Assembly: GCA_003280995.1 (NCBI GenBank)
Contig: QCDG01000001.1
Span: forward strand, 1 to 64,000
Length of the DNA: 64,000 bases
Source: Prochlorococcus sp. AG-355-A09
Lineage (GTDB): Bacteria > Cyanobacteriota > Cyanobacteriia > PCC-6307 > Cyanobiaceae
Direction: 5' to 3'
A program made the position numbers and the translations under genes. Below, piece by piece: positions 29,647-38,790 of this stretch (position 1 is its first letter; the number at the start of each line of letters is the position of its first letter). Below the pieces are notes generated by a model. It saw only the letters and a program-made list of their open reading frames with translations. It had not been told where the DNA came from and searched no databases.

Positions 29647-30189
29647 AGTATCTGAAAGTATGTTAGCTTGCAGAAATTGAAACAAGCCACCTTTACTTGT
29701 TTCTTCTTTAACTTCGAGTTCCCTAGAATTTTTTGATTTTGTTGAAGGAATGATTTCATCTTCGTCTTCTGATTTCAAAATTCTGATGATAACTTCATCT
29801 AAGGAGAAATTACCAGGCCCTGTTAATGCAATTGAAGTTGCTGAAGCGAAATACAAAAGTAAAAGCTCTAGTAAAAAAATATTAAAACCTGAAGTAACAA
29901 GTGCATGGTATATAGCTACAGAAATTGTTCCCACAATTGCCAAAGCCCCGAATCTTGTAGCTAAACCGATAATTAGTAACCAACTACCACCAATTTCAGA
30001 GAATGCCGCTATGTATGATAAAAATATTGGGAATGGAAGATGTAAAGGTCTGACAAAAGCATCAGCGAAATTTTCTATATTTGCTAATTTCTCATAACCG
30101 TGATGAATAAGAACAGTTCCAGTTATAACTCTAAGAATTAATAAAGCAGTATCTTTGCTAAACGACTTGGTAAGAATTGTTGAAAGCAC
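29638..30189 (-). CDS. DoxX family membrane protein
   Basis: Four hydrophobic segments and the motifs LLILRVITGTVLIHHGYEKL and FAAFSEIGGSWLLIIGLATRFGA-like spacing identify the DoxX family. The C-terminal 45 residues are soluble and acidic, which is an addition to the usual core. DoxX proteins take part in quinone or thiol redox chemistry in some species; the role here is not known. The start is GTG. Confidence 0.82.
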   Translation of the reverse strand: MLSTILTKSFSKDTALLILRVITGTVLIHHGYEKLANIENFADAFVRPLHLPFPIFLSYIAAFSEIGGSWLLIIGLATRFGALAIVGTISVAIYHALVTSGFNIFLLELLLLYFASATSIALTGPGNFSLDEVIIRILKSEDEDEIIPSTKSKNSRELEVKEETSKGGLFQFLQANILSDTSS

Positions 30190-30219
30190 TATAAAAAAAT
30201 TATCCTTAAGTAAAAATAA

Positions 30220-30288
30220 CTAGTCACAGTATTCATCGTGGATTAAAGAGCAAAAGTCGTCTCTAATTAAGTATTTATACCTAAACAT
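30220..30288 (-). CDS. Possible micro-protein with two cysteines
   Basis: A 22-codon frame with an ATG encodes a charged peptide containing RDDFCSLIHDEYCD. Its composition is much less biased than random AT-rich sequence, which is the only support. It lies between the DoxX and photolyase-like genes on the same strand. Function unknown and possibly not translated. Confidence 0.4.
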   Translation of the reverse strand: MFRYKYLIRDDFCSLIHDEYCD

Positions 30289-30324
30289 CAAAAGTATTTC
30301 TTTCTGATTAATAATTCAACGAAA

Positions 30325-31479
30325 TTAAAAATTATTTTTTGAATAATTTTCTAATATTCTCTGATTGATTTTCGGAATATTTTCTTTAAATTTAAAAAAC
30401 CCTTTTTTGGCGAATTTCCAAGCAAATAAATCTTCATCTCTAACAAGGTTAAAAATTTTTTTATGGTGTAAATTTTCAAACTCAGTTATGAAATCATAAT
30501 TTTCTCCCACTCCAGGATAAATAATGTCTATTTCGTAAATATTTTTAAAAGTATTTTCCAATGAATAAGGATCAATCTGTTCAACATTATCAAATTGCTC
30601 TACAAGTTCAGAGACCAAATCTTGTTTAAATTTCAAAACAGATTCAGACAATTTAATTTGTCTTTGTTCATTTTTTAAAAGGATAATAAATACTTTTTTA
30701 TAACTTGGAAGTAAATTTTTAAGGGTTGCAAGGTGCAGATCATTTTCGAACATAATCAGATTATCTGATTTAGGATCCATATCATTTTTATAAATCTCAT
30801 CTTCAAATGGTATTTGATTAGATTCTTCAAGAAAAATTTGTTGATTACTTATTTTTTCTACATTAAATCTATTATTTGAAAACTTTCTGAGGTTTGATGG
30901 TGAAAAAAGATATTGTTTTCCCTTCGTTTGCAATCCTCCGACCCATCTCCAGCTAAGGAGATTAGATGAAGCATCTCCATCAAAAAGATATTTAAAGAAA
31001 AACTTTGCTCCCAATTGCCATGGGAGGCCTAAATTAAATATCCAAGTACTCGCAAACCACATTCTTGTATGGTTATGCAAATAGTTGTACTGCTTTAATT
31101 CATTGACCCAAGAATTAAAAAAATCTAATTCTGTATTGCCATTAATTGCACTTTCATATAGCTCATAATCAAAATAGAGATTGTTTTCTGAAATAAAATT
31201 TCTCCAAACTTTAGGTCTATTTTCCATCCACCCTTTCCAGTAAACTCTCCAAAATATTTCTTCAACAAATTTAGTTGAATTTTTGATTTTGTACTTACTT
31301 TTAATATCATGGATCAGATCATACTCCGATAATATTCTATGAGTAATGAAAGGCGATAATTTTGAAACTGAACTTTCGTTAATTGGCCCAAAATCAAAAT
31401 TTCTTAATTTTGCATAATCATTGATTTTGTATTTCGCAAAATTTTCCCAGGTATTTTGAGCTTTTAATAAAAATGTCAT
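30325..31479 (-). CDS. Photolyase/cryptochrome-like FAD-binding protein with reversed domain order
   Basis: The 384 residues hold a clear photolyase FAD-binding domain at the front: KLSPFITHRILSE (about 40-52), FVEEIFWRVYWKGW (72-85), YLHNHTRMWFASTWIFN (132-148) and DGDASSNLLSWRWVGG (168-183). The remaining 150 residues resemble the Rossmann-like antenna domain that normally comes first: NLIMFENDLHLATLKNLL, VFIILL and KKGFFKFKENIP. This order suggests a circular permutant. The family repairs UV lesions or senses blue light; activity here is inferred. It is divergent from the ligase-like gene. Confidence 0.8.
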   Translation of the reverse strand: MTFLLKAQNTWENFAKYKINDYAKLRNFDFGPINESSVSKLSPFITHRILSEYDLIHDIKSKYKIKNSTKFVEEIFWRVYWKGWMENRPKVWRNFISENNLYFDYELYESAINGNTELDFFNSWVNELKQYNYLHNHTRMWFASTWIFNLGLPWQLGAKFFFKYLFDGDASSNLLSWRWVGGLQTKGKQYLFSPSNLRKFSNNRFNVEKISNQQIFLEESNQIPFEDEIYKNDMDPKSDNLIMFENDLHLATLKNLLPSYKKVFIILLKNEQRQIKLSESVLKFKQDLVSELVEQFDNVEQIDPYSLENTFKNIYEIDIIYPGVGENYDFITEFENLHHKKIFNLVRDEDLFAWKFAKKGFFKFKENIPKINQRILENYSKNNF

Positions 31480-31663
31480 TTTCTTATAACTTTAAAAAAT
31501 TTTTTTTTGTATTGATAGAAATTTCAAAAATTTGCCTTCAAATTAATTTTTAAAATTTTCTATTTCACTTTTAAGTAAATATGTTTGATTGAAGTATCTA
31601 ATTTAAACGCTTTATAAGTACATTTTATACTCTTAAATCTCTCTCTGCGTAGGAGGATATTTA

Positions 31664-31717
31664 GTGGTCAATTACTTTTTAGATATAATTTTAATTTTCA
31701 AATCTTTATTTAAATGA
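31664..31717 (+). CDS. Possible leader peptide 1 upstream of the ligase-like gene
   Basis: A GTG lies eight bases after a strong Shine-Dalgarno AGGAGG at 31651-31656. The 17-residue hydrophobic product begins MVNYFLDIILIF. Its TGA overlaps the ATG of the next tiny frame as ATGA. The good ribosome site is the reason to list it; otherwise it could be chance. Confidence 0.4.
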   Translation: MVNYFLDIILIFKSLFK

Positions 31718-31764
31718 TTGTTTCTAAAAGATTTTTAAATATTTATCAAAATTATTATGAATAA
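31714..31764 (+). CDS. Possible leader peptide 2 overlapping the ligase start
   Basis: This 16-codon frame begins within the stop of the preceding one (ATGA) and ends eight bases inside the ligase-like gene. It encodes MIVSKRFLNIYQNYYE. The chain of overlaps would let ribosomes recruited at the upstream AGGAGG reach the ligase start, which lacks its own clear site. That mechanism is inferred. Confidence 0.35.
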   Translation: MIVSKRFLNIYQNYYE

Positions 31765-32506
31765 TTTATTAGTGAGAGATGTTAAGTATCTTGATGAACA
31801 ATACAGAATAGGTGAAGGCATAATTTCGGATAATGCATTTAAGCAACTTGAAAAGCTCTTTACTCCTATTGATCCAGAGCCTGACTACTTTAATCAAAAA
31901 AATAATAAACTTTTGCCAAAATTAGCCAAAGAAAACTATAAAGAATTTTTGGAAAGTTTATTAACAAAAACAAGATTAAGCATTCAACCAAAAATTGATG
32001 GCTGTGCTATTGCAATTAGATATATAAATGGCAATTTTAATAAAGCTATTACAAAAAAAGGATTTGATGTCTCAAGCAAAATTAAACAAATTAAAAATGT
32101 CCCCGATTATATTCCTATCAAACGAGATTTTCAGATTAGAGGTGAACTATACGCTACAAACCAAGTTGCCGGCATTTCCCAAAGAATTACAAGAAAATAC
32201 CTCAATGATAAGAAAGGGATTGGAGAAAGTCTCCGCTTTTGCTGTTTCCAAATACTTAATGGAAGACTTAATCAATACGAAACCCTTAACTATCTTAAAA
32301 AATGTGGCTTCAGCACCCCTGACAGTTACTTCACAAATCATACAAGCGAAATCCAAATATATAAAAAAAATTGGTTAGAGAAAAAAATATTTGCGAAATA
32401 TCCAACTAATGGGATAGTTATAAAAATAAATAGTAGGAAATTACAGTTACTTAGAGAAAAAAGTTTATCTCAAAATAACGAATGGCAATATGCAATTGAA
32501 AAATAA
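31757..32506 (+). CDS. Stand-alone NAD-dependent DNA ligase adenylation domain
   Basis: The 249 residues resemble the first part of bacterial LigA. A partial Ia domain (YLDEQYRIGEGIISD near residues 11-25) precedes the nucleotidyltransferase motifs: I, QPKIDGCAI with Lys79; III, IRGELYA (127-133); IV, TNGIVIKIN (217-225); V, EWQYAIEK at the end. The OB fold, zinc finger, helix-hairpin-helix and BRCT domains of the roughly 670-residue LigA are missing, and no further coding follows the stop. It might self-adenylate but could not close nicks alone. It diverges from the photolyase-like gene. Confidence 0.8.
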   Translation: MNNLLVRDVKYLDEQYRIGEGIISDNAFKQLEKLFTPIDPEPDYFNQKNNKLLPKLAKENYKEFLESLLTKTRLSIQPKIDGCAIAIRYINGNFNKAITKKGFDVSSKIKQIKNVPDYIPIKRDFQIRGELYATNQVAGISQRITRKYLNDKKGIGESLRFCCFQILNGRLNQYETLNYLKKCGFSTPDSYFTNHTSEIQIYKKNWLEKKIFAKYPTNGIVIKINSRKLQLLREKSLSQNNEWQYAIEK

Positions 32507-32613
32507 TATTGAATAGTACCTTCAATAAGAGCTCACGATACTGACTTCCAGTATTTACAGTGGAAAGTAATTAAATTTTGGTTAAATTCCAAAGCAATTT
32601 GCAGGATTACTAA

Positions 32614-33543
32614 ATGACTGCCACTATTTCAAGACCTAAAATCTCTAACTGGGAAACATCTAATATTCCAAACCTTACAGGCAAAACAGCGCTAATTACT
32701 GGTGCGAATAGTGGTCTTGGATACTACACTGCAAAGGCCTTAGCAGAAAAAAATGCTCATGTTGTTATAGCTTGTAGATCACTTGAAAAAGCTAATCAAA
32801 CCATCATAAAACTTAAAGGTCTTAATCCTGAAGGATTATTTACACCTTTAGAATTAAATTTGTCAGATTTAAAAAATATTGTTGAAGTTCAGTCCAAAAT
32901 TTTTGATAATTTTGAAAATTTGGATTTACTAATCAATAATGCAGGCATTATGCATCCGCCTAAGACTCTTAGTGCCCAAGGATATGAAATACAATTTGCA
33001 GTTAATCATCTAGCCCACATGCTTTTGACTCTAAAGCTACTTCCAATTATTGAAAAAAAAGAAGAATCTAGAATAGTGACGGTGACTTCCGGAGCACAAT
33101 TTTTTGGCAAAGTTGGTTGGAAAAATCTGAGAGCCGAGAACTATTACAACAAATGGGAATCTTACTCCAATAGCAAATTGGCAAATGTAATGTTTGCTTT
33201 GGAACTAAATGAGAACTTAAAGCACAAAAATATACTTTCTTTAGCTGCTCACCCAGGAATTGCAAAAACAAATCTCTTTACTGCTCAAAAACCTAACCCT
33301 GGTCCATTAGAAACATTCTCATTGGAATTATTTAGTCCTATTTTTCAAACTGCTGAGATGGGTGCTTTACCTCAGCTTTTTGCAGCTACTTCACCAGACG
33401 CAAGAGGCGGTGATCATTATGGTCCTAGATTTAATTTCAGAGGTCATCCAAAACTATCCCCTACTTCCCCTTTCGCCATGAATAAAAAAGAAAGAAAAAA
33501 TTTATGGGAAAAAAGCCTCGAAATACTTAATAACTTCTTATAA
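32614..33543 (+). CDS. Short-chain dehydrogenase/reductase
   Basis: A classical SDR fold is shown by TGANSGLGYYTAKALAEK (NADP-binding, near residue 30), the NNAG motif in LLINNAGIMHPP, the catalytic Ser in VTVTSGAQ, and YSNSKLANVMFAL with the Tyr-x3-Lys pair. The 309 residues are close to the retinol-dehydrogenase-like and protochlorophyllide-reductase-like branch. The substrate is unknown. It ends six bases inside the next minus-strand gene. Confidence 0.88.
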   Translation: MTATISRPKISNWETSNIPNLTGKTALITGANSGLGYYTAKALAEKNAHVVIACRSLEKANQTIIKLKGLNPEGLFTPLELNLSDLKNIVEVQSKIFDNFENLDLLINNAGIMHPPKTLSAQGYEIQFAVNHLAHMLLTLKLLPIIEKKEESRIVTVTSGAQFFGKVGWKNLRAENYYNKWESYSNSKLANVMFALELNENLKHKNILSLAAHPGIAKTNLFTAQKPNPGPLETFSLELFSPIFQTAEMGALPQLFAATSPDARGGDHYGPRFNFRGHPKLSPTSPFAMNKKERKNLWEKSLEILNNFL

Positions 33544-33804
33544 ATTTTTCATTTTTACTAACTTTAGAAAATACTTCAAGATATGTAATTCACTCTCTGA
33601 GAGTTTCATAAATTCCGTTAAGGCATCATAATTTTTTTCATCAATTTTTTTTGATAATTGAATAAAACTATCATGGTTTTCATTAACAAAACGCTCAGCA
33701 ATCTGAGACGGAGTTAAACCCTGTTCAATTAATTCACCTGGAGCATTTTTCTCCCATTTTTCATAAAACCAAGAGAACCAATATTTTGCAGTATTATCTT
33801 CCAT
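33538..33804 (-). CDS. Hypothetical protein, paralog of the one at 44279
   Basis: This 88-residue helical protein has the same pattern as the 44279-44605 protein: WFSWFYEKW near the front, an IAERFVNENHDSF stretch and EFMKLSESELHILKYF at the end. I do not know the family. It overlaps the SDR tail by six bases on the opposite strand. Confidence 0.7.
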   Translation of the reverse strand: MEDNTAKYWFSWFYEKWEKNAPGELIEQGLTPSQIAERFVNENHDSFIQLSKKIDEKNYDALTEFMKLSESELHILKYFLKLVKMKNL

Positions 33805-33904
33805 TAATTAACTTTTCTTTGGCAAATTTTATAAATACTAAATAAAAATCTCATGATTGAATTAACCCTTAAACACAATTATTATAAATTCAATTATAAA
33901 TTTA

Positions 33905-35341
33905 ATGATAGAAAATAATCATTCAAATAAAAGAAAAAATATTAATCTTGTAATTGGATTAGGTAAATCTGGATTTTGGGCTGCCAAGTATTTAAAAAGC
34001 ATCAATAAGAGAGTAATTGTTTGGGAAAGTAAAGATGGGATAGAATTCTTAGAAAGAAAAACTGAATTAGAGGAACTTAATATACTAGTTTCTCTGAATA
34101 AAGAATTTGTATTTGAAGAAATTCAACCTTTTGTGAAAGAGATTGAATCTGTTGTTGTAAGTCCATCAATACCTTATGACCATATAACTATTATTGAATT
34201 AAAAAAAAAGGGAATTAAAGTAATTGGAGAAATTAATATTGCATGGACAATTTTAAAAGACACAAATTGGATTGGTATTACTGGCACTAATGGGAAGTCC
34301 ACTGTTACTCATTTACTAAGCCATATACTCTGCAATACAGGATTATATGCTCCTTTTGCTGGAAATATTGGTACACCTTTATGTAAATATGCTTACTCCA
34401 AAAAACACGAAAAAATTGATTGGGTTGTAGCTGAATTAAGCAGTTATCAAATAGAAATATCTCCAGAAGTAAAACCTAATATTGGAATCTGGACAACCTT
34501 CACAGAAGATCATCTTGAAAGACATAAAACTCTTGAAAACTATTTCAACATAAAAAAAAGCTTGCTAGAAAAATCAAATTTTAGAATTTATAACTATGAC
34601 GATAAAACCCTTAGAAATCACTACAATTCGCTATCAAAGGGGGTTTGGATAACAACTAGTTTCGATAAATCAAATTTTATTCAATGCGATTATTGGATAG
34701 ATGATCAAGCATACATTGTTGAGAGAGGAAAGAGACTATTCAAACTTGAACATTTTTCTTTAAAAGGAATGCATAATCTTCAAAATCTTTTATTGGTAAT
34801 AGCAGCCGCAAGAAAAGTTGGATTATCTGGGAAGAAGATTAAAGACTCTTTATTTAATTACAAACAATTACCCCATAGGATGGAAACAATTTATAAAAAT
34901 AATGATCTGGAAATAATTAATGATAGTAAAGCTACAAATTTTGATTCATCTATTGCAGGAATAAGTTCAATTGAAGGTCAAATAGTAATTATTGCTGGAG
35001 GTAGATTAAAATGCAATGAATATAGTGAGTGGATAAAAGTTTTAAAGAAAAAAGTTAAATGTGTTTTCCTTTTTGGAGAAAGCTCAAAAGTCCTAAAAAT
35101 GGCGCTTATAAATGAAGGATTTAAAAAAAATATTTTTGAATTTTCAGAACTCAAAGAGCTTTTAAATTTTGTTTTTCATTATTTAAAAAATAATAGAGTT
35201 GAAACATTATTATTCTCACCTTCATGCTCTAGTTTTGACCAATTTAAAAATTATGAAGAGCGTGGAGATTATTTCAAGAAACTAATAAATGAAAAATTAA
35301 AGGTTAATAAATCCATTTTTTGTTCAAGTATCATTTCGTAA
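33905..35341 (+). CDS. murD: UDP-N-acetylmuramoylalanine-D-glutamate ligase
   Basis: MurD adds D-glutamate to UDP-MurNAc-Ala in peptidoglycan synthesis. The ATP loop [17 protein letters not shown] is near residue 120; ELSSYQIE and TEDHLERH are typical, and [16 protein letters not shown] marks the C-terminal domain. The 478-residue length is normal. It is preceded by about 100 AT-rich bases. Confidence 0.95.
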   Translation: MIENNHSNKRKNINLVIGLGKSGFWAAKYLKSINKRVIVWESKDGIEFLERKTELEELNILVSLNKEFVFEEIQPFVKEIESVVVSPSIPYDHITIIELKKKGIKVIGEINIAWTILKDTNWIGITGTNGKSTVTHLLSHILCNTGLYAPFAGNIGTPLCKYAYSKKHEKIDWVVAELSSYQIEISPEVKPNIGIWTTFTEDHLERHKTLENYFNIKKSLLEKSNFRIYNYDDKTLRNHYNSLSKGVWITTSFDKSNFIQCDYWIDDQAYIVERGKRLFKLEHFSLKGMHNLQNLLLVIAAARKVGLSGKKIKDSLFNYKQLPHRMETIYKNNDLEIINDSKATNFDSSIAGISSIEGQIVIIAGGRLKCNEYSEWIKVLKKKVKCVFLFGESSKVLKMALINEGFKKNIFEFSELKELLNFVFHYLKNNRVETLLFSPSCSSFDQFKNYEERGDYFKKLINEKLKVNKSIFCSSIIS

Positions 35342-35427
35342 TTTTCAGGTCGGTCATTACAACCGTCTCCCCTCTAGCAAATATTCAATTAATTAGTTAG
35401 ATTTTGACTATAAATCAACTACTAGCA

Positions 35428-35742
35428 ATGAGTGAATCTAACAATTTACCTCAAGCGATAAGCCATAAAAAATTAAGTTACTTCATGCTTAAGGCACAAA
35501 AAGATTCTCATTTTTCTGATGAACTAGCAGAAATAGAAAGCCCCGAAAAAAGAGAATTTGAAGAGTTAATAAACAACTGGGAAGCTTCAACTAAGAAAGT
35601 AATTAAAGAGCTATCAAAAAGAAAAGAGAATTTACTAAAAGATAAATCACCAAATTCTTTAATTGCTCTTGGTGCTATGGAAGTTCACCTTAATATGGCT
35701 TTGCAAGCCTTAAATGCATTTAATAAAGGGGTAGATGGGTAA
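35428..35742 (+). CDS. Conserved hypothetical helical protein
   Basis: A charged, helical protein of about 104 residues. I chose the ATG before SESNNLPQA; a TTG 24 bases upstream is equally open. Predicted helices include KREFEELINNWEAS and ALGAMEVHLNMALQALNAF. No motif points to a function. It lies 86 bases after murD and converges with the pirin gene. Confidence 0.7.
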   Translation: MSESNNLPQAISHKKLSYFMLKAQKDSHFSDELAEIESPEKREFEELINNWEASTKKVIKELSKRKENLLKDKSPNSLIALGAMEVHLNMALQALNAFNKGVDG

Positions 35743-35756
35743 AAGTAACAAATAAA

Positions 35757-36488
35757 TTATAAGGAAGGCATCGAAAATAATAGAAAATCTAGGTCTTTTT
35801 CAGTATCTATAGAGACATCATCATAATAATTAACTTCAAAACCCAAGCCATCTCCAGATTCGAGACATACATTTAAATTAGAGTCTTTACTTTTTAATAA
35901 AAGATTACCTTCTATTATTTGTATCCAATTATATTTATCGATTTTAAATGGCAATTTTTTTTCTTTAATTGGCTTATATTTACAACGCCATAAAGAGATA
36001 CTTTGATTTAGAAAAAGCTTATTATTTTTACCGTCTTTGTAATTAAAAATAAGATTGTCCCACAACTTTTCATTTAATGAAATTTGATCATATCGAGGTT
36101 TGATATTTTCTTTTTGAGGGTATATCCAAATCTGAAACAACTTACAGGTCTCATTTTCTTCATTCTTCTCGCTATGAGAGATTCCAGTACCTGCAGACAT
36201 AACTTGTACTTCATCTTTGTGAATTTTTCCAAGATTATTTAAGGAGTCTCTATGAGTTATTGCTCCTTTTGTTACTACAGTAATTATTTCCATATTTGCA
36301 TGAGAATGTTTATTAAATCCTGCATTAGGAGAAATAATATCTTCGTTTATAACTCTAATTTTCCCAAAATTATCCCATTTTGGATCTCTATGCTCTGCGA
36401 AAGAAAATGAATGCATCGAATTTAGCCATTCTCTAGTCGATCTAAATCTTTCGTGAGATTTCCTTATTTTAATTATTTTCAAAGACAT
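35757..36488 (-). CDS. Pirin family protein
   Basis: Pirins are bicupin proteins; some act as quercetinases and others as regulators. The metal-binding signature is NKHSHANMEIITVVTKG near residue 60 with a further ligand set in SAGTGISHSEKNE near 95. The front HSFSFAEHRDPKW is also typical. The 243-residue length fits. The reaction here is not known. Confidence 0.9.
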   Translation of the reverse strand: MSLKIIKIRKSHERFRSTREWLNSMHSFSFAEHRDPKWDNFGKIRVINEDIISPNAGFNKHSHANMEIITVVTKGAITHRDSLNNLGKIHKDEVQVMSAGTGISHSEKNEENETCKLFQIWIYPQKENIKPRYDQISLNEKLWDNLIFNYKDGKNNKLFLNQSISLWRCKYKPIKEKKLPFKIDKYNWIQIIEGNLLLKSKDSNLNVCLESGDGLGFEVNYYDDVSIDTEKDLDFLLFSMPSL

Positions 36489-36575
36489 AAATACTAATAA
36501 ATAAATATGGTGAATTTGTATAAATTAAATATTTTTGAAAATTATAAATTATGAATAAGTGAAATTACTTTTTAT

Positions 36576-36704
36576 TTATTTGTTAATTTTACTTTGTGCT
36601 TTATTTGCTTTATTAATTATTCTTTTTGCTTCTTCTCTTGTAGAACATTTTTCTGCCTCAACATTCAAGTTTTTAAGTTTATTTAATTGCTTTGAAATTT
36701 TCAT
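36576..36704 (-). CDS. Small charged helical protein
   Basis: A 42-residue ATG frame encodes a Lys/Glu-rich single helix with one Cys (AEKCSTREEAKRI). It fills most of the 300-base gap between pirin and DUF1643. No family recognised; the even, soluble composition suggests it is real. Confidence 0.55.
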   Translation of the reverse strand: MKISKQLNKLKNLNVEAEKCSTREEAKRIINKANKAQSKINK

Positions 36705-36786
36705 ATAAGATTAATTTAATAAATAGAAATTAACACATATTTAATGGAATAGCTAAAAATACTTGTTTGCATTTGAGCCTTACTAC

Positions 36787-37323
36787 CTAAAGATAAGATT
36801 GGAGAATGGAATTATCAGGACAGTATAGAGGATGTATTGGATTATCTTTGATTGTTTTCTTAATTAAAAGCGGTCCAAGAGGATTATCAAAATTATTTTT
36901 CCTAATTGAGTTATATTGCATTATTTTTTTTGATATTCTTTTATTTCTATTTAGAAATTTACCTTTGTTACCCCAACCTAACCATAAATCACAATTTTTA
37001 TTTTCAGACCAGTGTTTTAAGTTTTTATAAATATGATTATTGTTTAGATAACCCACAGGGTTTTTATGATTAAAAAGTTTTTCTGGTTTGCTTGAAATAA
37101 GCGCAAATAGATTGATTAATTTTACTTTGCCGTAATTATTTTTTTTCGAAATTTTGATAATCTTTTTTGTTGTATTATCTAAGAAAAATTCATCAGATAA
37201 TGATGGATTTAAACCAATAAATATAATTTCTTTTATAGATTTAGAAATTTTATAACTTAAACTCCATCTATAAAGTTTGTTAGCACTTATTAAACAATTT
37301 CTTTCTAGAAATAAATTTTTCAA
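36787..37323 (-). CDS. DUF1643 family protein
   Basis: The 178 residues carry the DUF1643 hallmarks: YRWSLSYK, IIFIGLNPSLSDEFFLDNTTKK near residue 33, LINLFALISSKPEKL, LWLGWGNKG and a late NPIHPLYC. This family has a nucleotide-binding-like core but no assigned function. The TTG start overlaps the DUF2214 stop, so the two genes are coupled. Confidence 0.85.
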   Translation of the reverse strand: MKNLFLERNCLISANKLYRWSLSYKISKSIKEIIFIGLNPSLSDEFFLDNTTKKIIKISKKNNYGKVKLINLFALISSKPEKLFNHKNPVGYLNNNHIYKNLKHWSENKNCDLWLGWGNKGKFLNRNKRISKKIMQYNSIRKNNFDNPLGPLLIKKTIKDNPIHPLYCPDNSILQSYL

Positions 37324-37805
37324 CCTAAACCTACACCTCTAGCCATAAGAGTGGCAAACAAAGGTATTGTTGCAAAGCCAACTAATTCGGTAGTAATAAT
37401 TAGTCTGAACCTCTTAACAAGATTTTCAGATATTTCAGGTAATTTATTCTTACTTAATGGAATAGCCCATAAGATGTATGTTGTTGTTGGGTATAAAGAA
37501 AGTAATCCCACCAAAACGTAAAGAGAAACCTTTATCCAAAACACAGGGTTACCTGTATAGAAGTCACCTCCTTGACCAAAATACTTAACACGTAAAATCC
37601 CAGTAACTAATATTGCAACTCCTGCCAAACCATAAACCACATCTGCAATTATCATTGAGATAGTCTCATTTCTATTAAGACCTACTTTCAGAGTCAATCT
37701 TTCAAACAAAAGAGAACCAAAACACAAAATAATTCCTAAATAATGAACATATGCTACTAATGCGCTTTTAGCAATTTCACCTGTTAATAAAGTTCCTAAT
37801 AACAT
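37320..37805 (-). CDS. DUF2214 family membrane protein
   Basis: A four-helix membrane protein typical of DUF2214: VAYVHYLGIILCFGSLLFERL near the front has the family His-Tyr-Leu-Gly, then VVYGLAGVAILVTGILRV and KVSLYVLVGLLSLYPT. A TTG six bases upstream is an alternative start. Function unknown. It is coupled to DUF1643 by a stop/start overlap. Confidence 0.82.
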   Translation of the reverse strand: MLLGTLLTGEIAKSALVAYVHYLGIILCFGSLLFERLTLKVGLNRNETISMIIADVVYGLAGVAILVTGILRVKYFGQGGDFYTGNPVFWIKVSLYVLVGLLSLYPTTTYILWAIPLSKNKLPEISENLVKRFRLIITTELVGFATIPLFATLMARGVGLG

Positions 37806-37892
37806 ATTCAAGTCAAAATTTATACAATCCTAACCACCAAATGAAGAATTTGTTTAGAAATAGATTAATTACTTAAAAGCAAGGTATTAAAT

Positions 37893-38642
37893 CTAAGAAT
37901 CTAAATACCTTTTCTGGCCATCTTCAAAAAAATCCTTCTTATTCCATACTTCGATTACATCTGGGAAATGTTTTTCCATACAATTATCACAAACCCCATG
38001 ACTGAATCTAATATCACTAATTTTCGAAAGATATTTTTCTAAATGCATCCAATCGCCCTCCTTATTTTTCACTTCTCTGCAATATGAACAGACAGATAAA
38101 ATACCTTCCTGTTTGTGCAAGTTAGACAAAGCATCTAGCAAGTTCAATGACTTTTTTCTAAGCTCTAAAAATGAAACTATTTGCTTGGATAATAATTCCA
38201 TAATATTGAATTGTTGTGTAGTTAGATTTCCTGGCTTTCTGTCTATTACACAAAGAGTTCCAAGTTTGTTACCATCACTATTTCTAAGGGGAAAACCTGC
38301 ATAAAAACGAATCTTGGGATCTCCTGTTACCAATGGATTATTTATAAACCTTTCATCTTGGAAAGCATCATGAATAATTAATGGACTATTTTCTTTGATT
38401 GCATGGGTACAAAAAGACCAATCTCTTCTAGTTTCTGATATTTGGAGTCCTATTTTGGATTTAAACCATTGTTTATCTTTGTCTACCAATGTCATTAATG
38501 AAATAGGCACATTACAGGTTGTAGCAGCAATTTTTGTAATATCGTCATAACATGATTCTGGCTTGGTACCCAAAATCCTATATTCTGCTAAAGCTTTTAA
38601 TCTTCTTTCCTCTTCTTCTTTTTTTGATACAAGATTCTGCAT
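37893..38642 (-). CDS. GAF domain protein with C-terminal Cys4 motif
   Basis: Residues about 25-165 form a GAF domain (PISLMTLVDKDKQWFKSK, DWSFCTHAI, RFYAGFPLRNSDGNKLGTLC). The C-terminus has CSYCREVKNKEGDWMHLEKYL then FSHGVCDNCMEKHFP, a Cys2-Cys2 module common behind sensor domains. It has no output kinase or cyclase domain, so it may be a stand-alone sensor or adapter. The ligand is unknown. Confidence 0.82.
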   Translation of the reverse strand: MQNLVSKKEEEERRLKALAEYRILGTKPESCYDDITKIAATTCNVPISLMTLVDKDKQWFKSKIGLQISETRRDWSFCTHAIKENSPLIIHDAFQDERFINNPLVTGDPKIRFYAGFPLRNSDGNKLGTLCVIDRKPGNLTTQQFNIMELLSKQIVSFLELRKKSLNLLDALSNLHKQEGILSVCSYCREVKNKEGDWMHLEKYLSKISDIRFSHGVCDNCMEKHFPDVIEVWNKKDFFEDGQKRYLDS

Positions 38643-38750
38643 TAATCTTCACCAATAAATAAAACTTTAAAATTAAAGTTTCTCCAAAAAACTTTTTCCG
38701 TCTAATACTTAATAAAAAAAAGATAAACTTATTGAATTGTTACTTACTGA

Positions 38751-38790
38751 TTTATTAATTATTAATTTATTAATTATTAATTTATTATTG
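38751..38790. repeat. Short tandem repeat, 15-base unit
   Basis: The unit tttattaattattaa is repeated twice exactly and begins a third copy. The repeat contains the stop codon and last codons of the HI0933-type gene, so unit number changes could alter its C-terminus. Confidence 0.8.

Noticed and set aside
35342..35400. GC-richer bases after murD as a small RNA
   Set aside because: Only a four-pair stem (cggt/accg) can be drawn and there is no T run.
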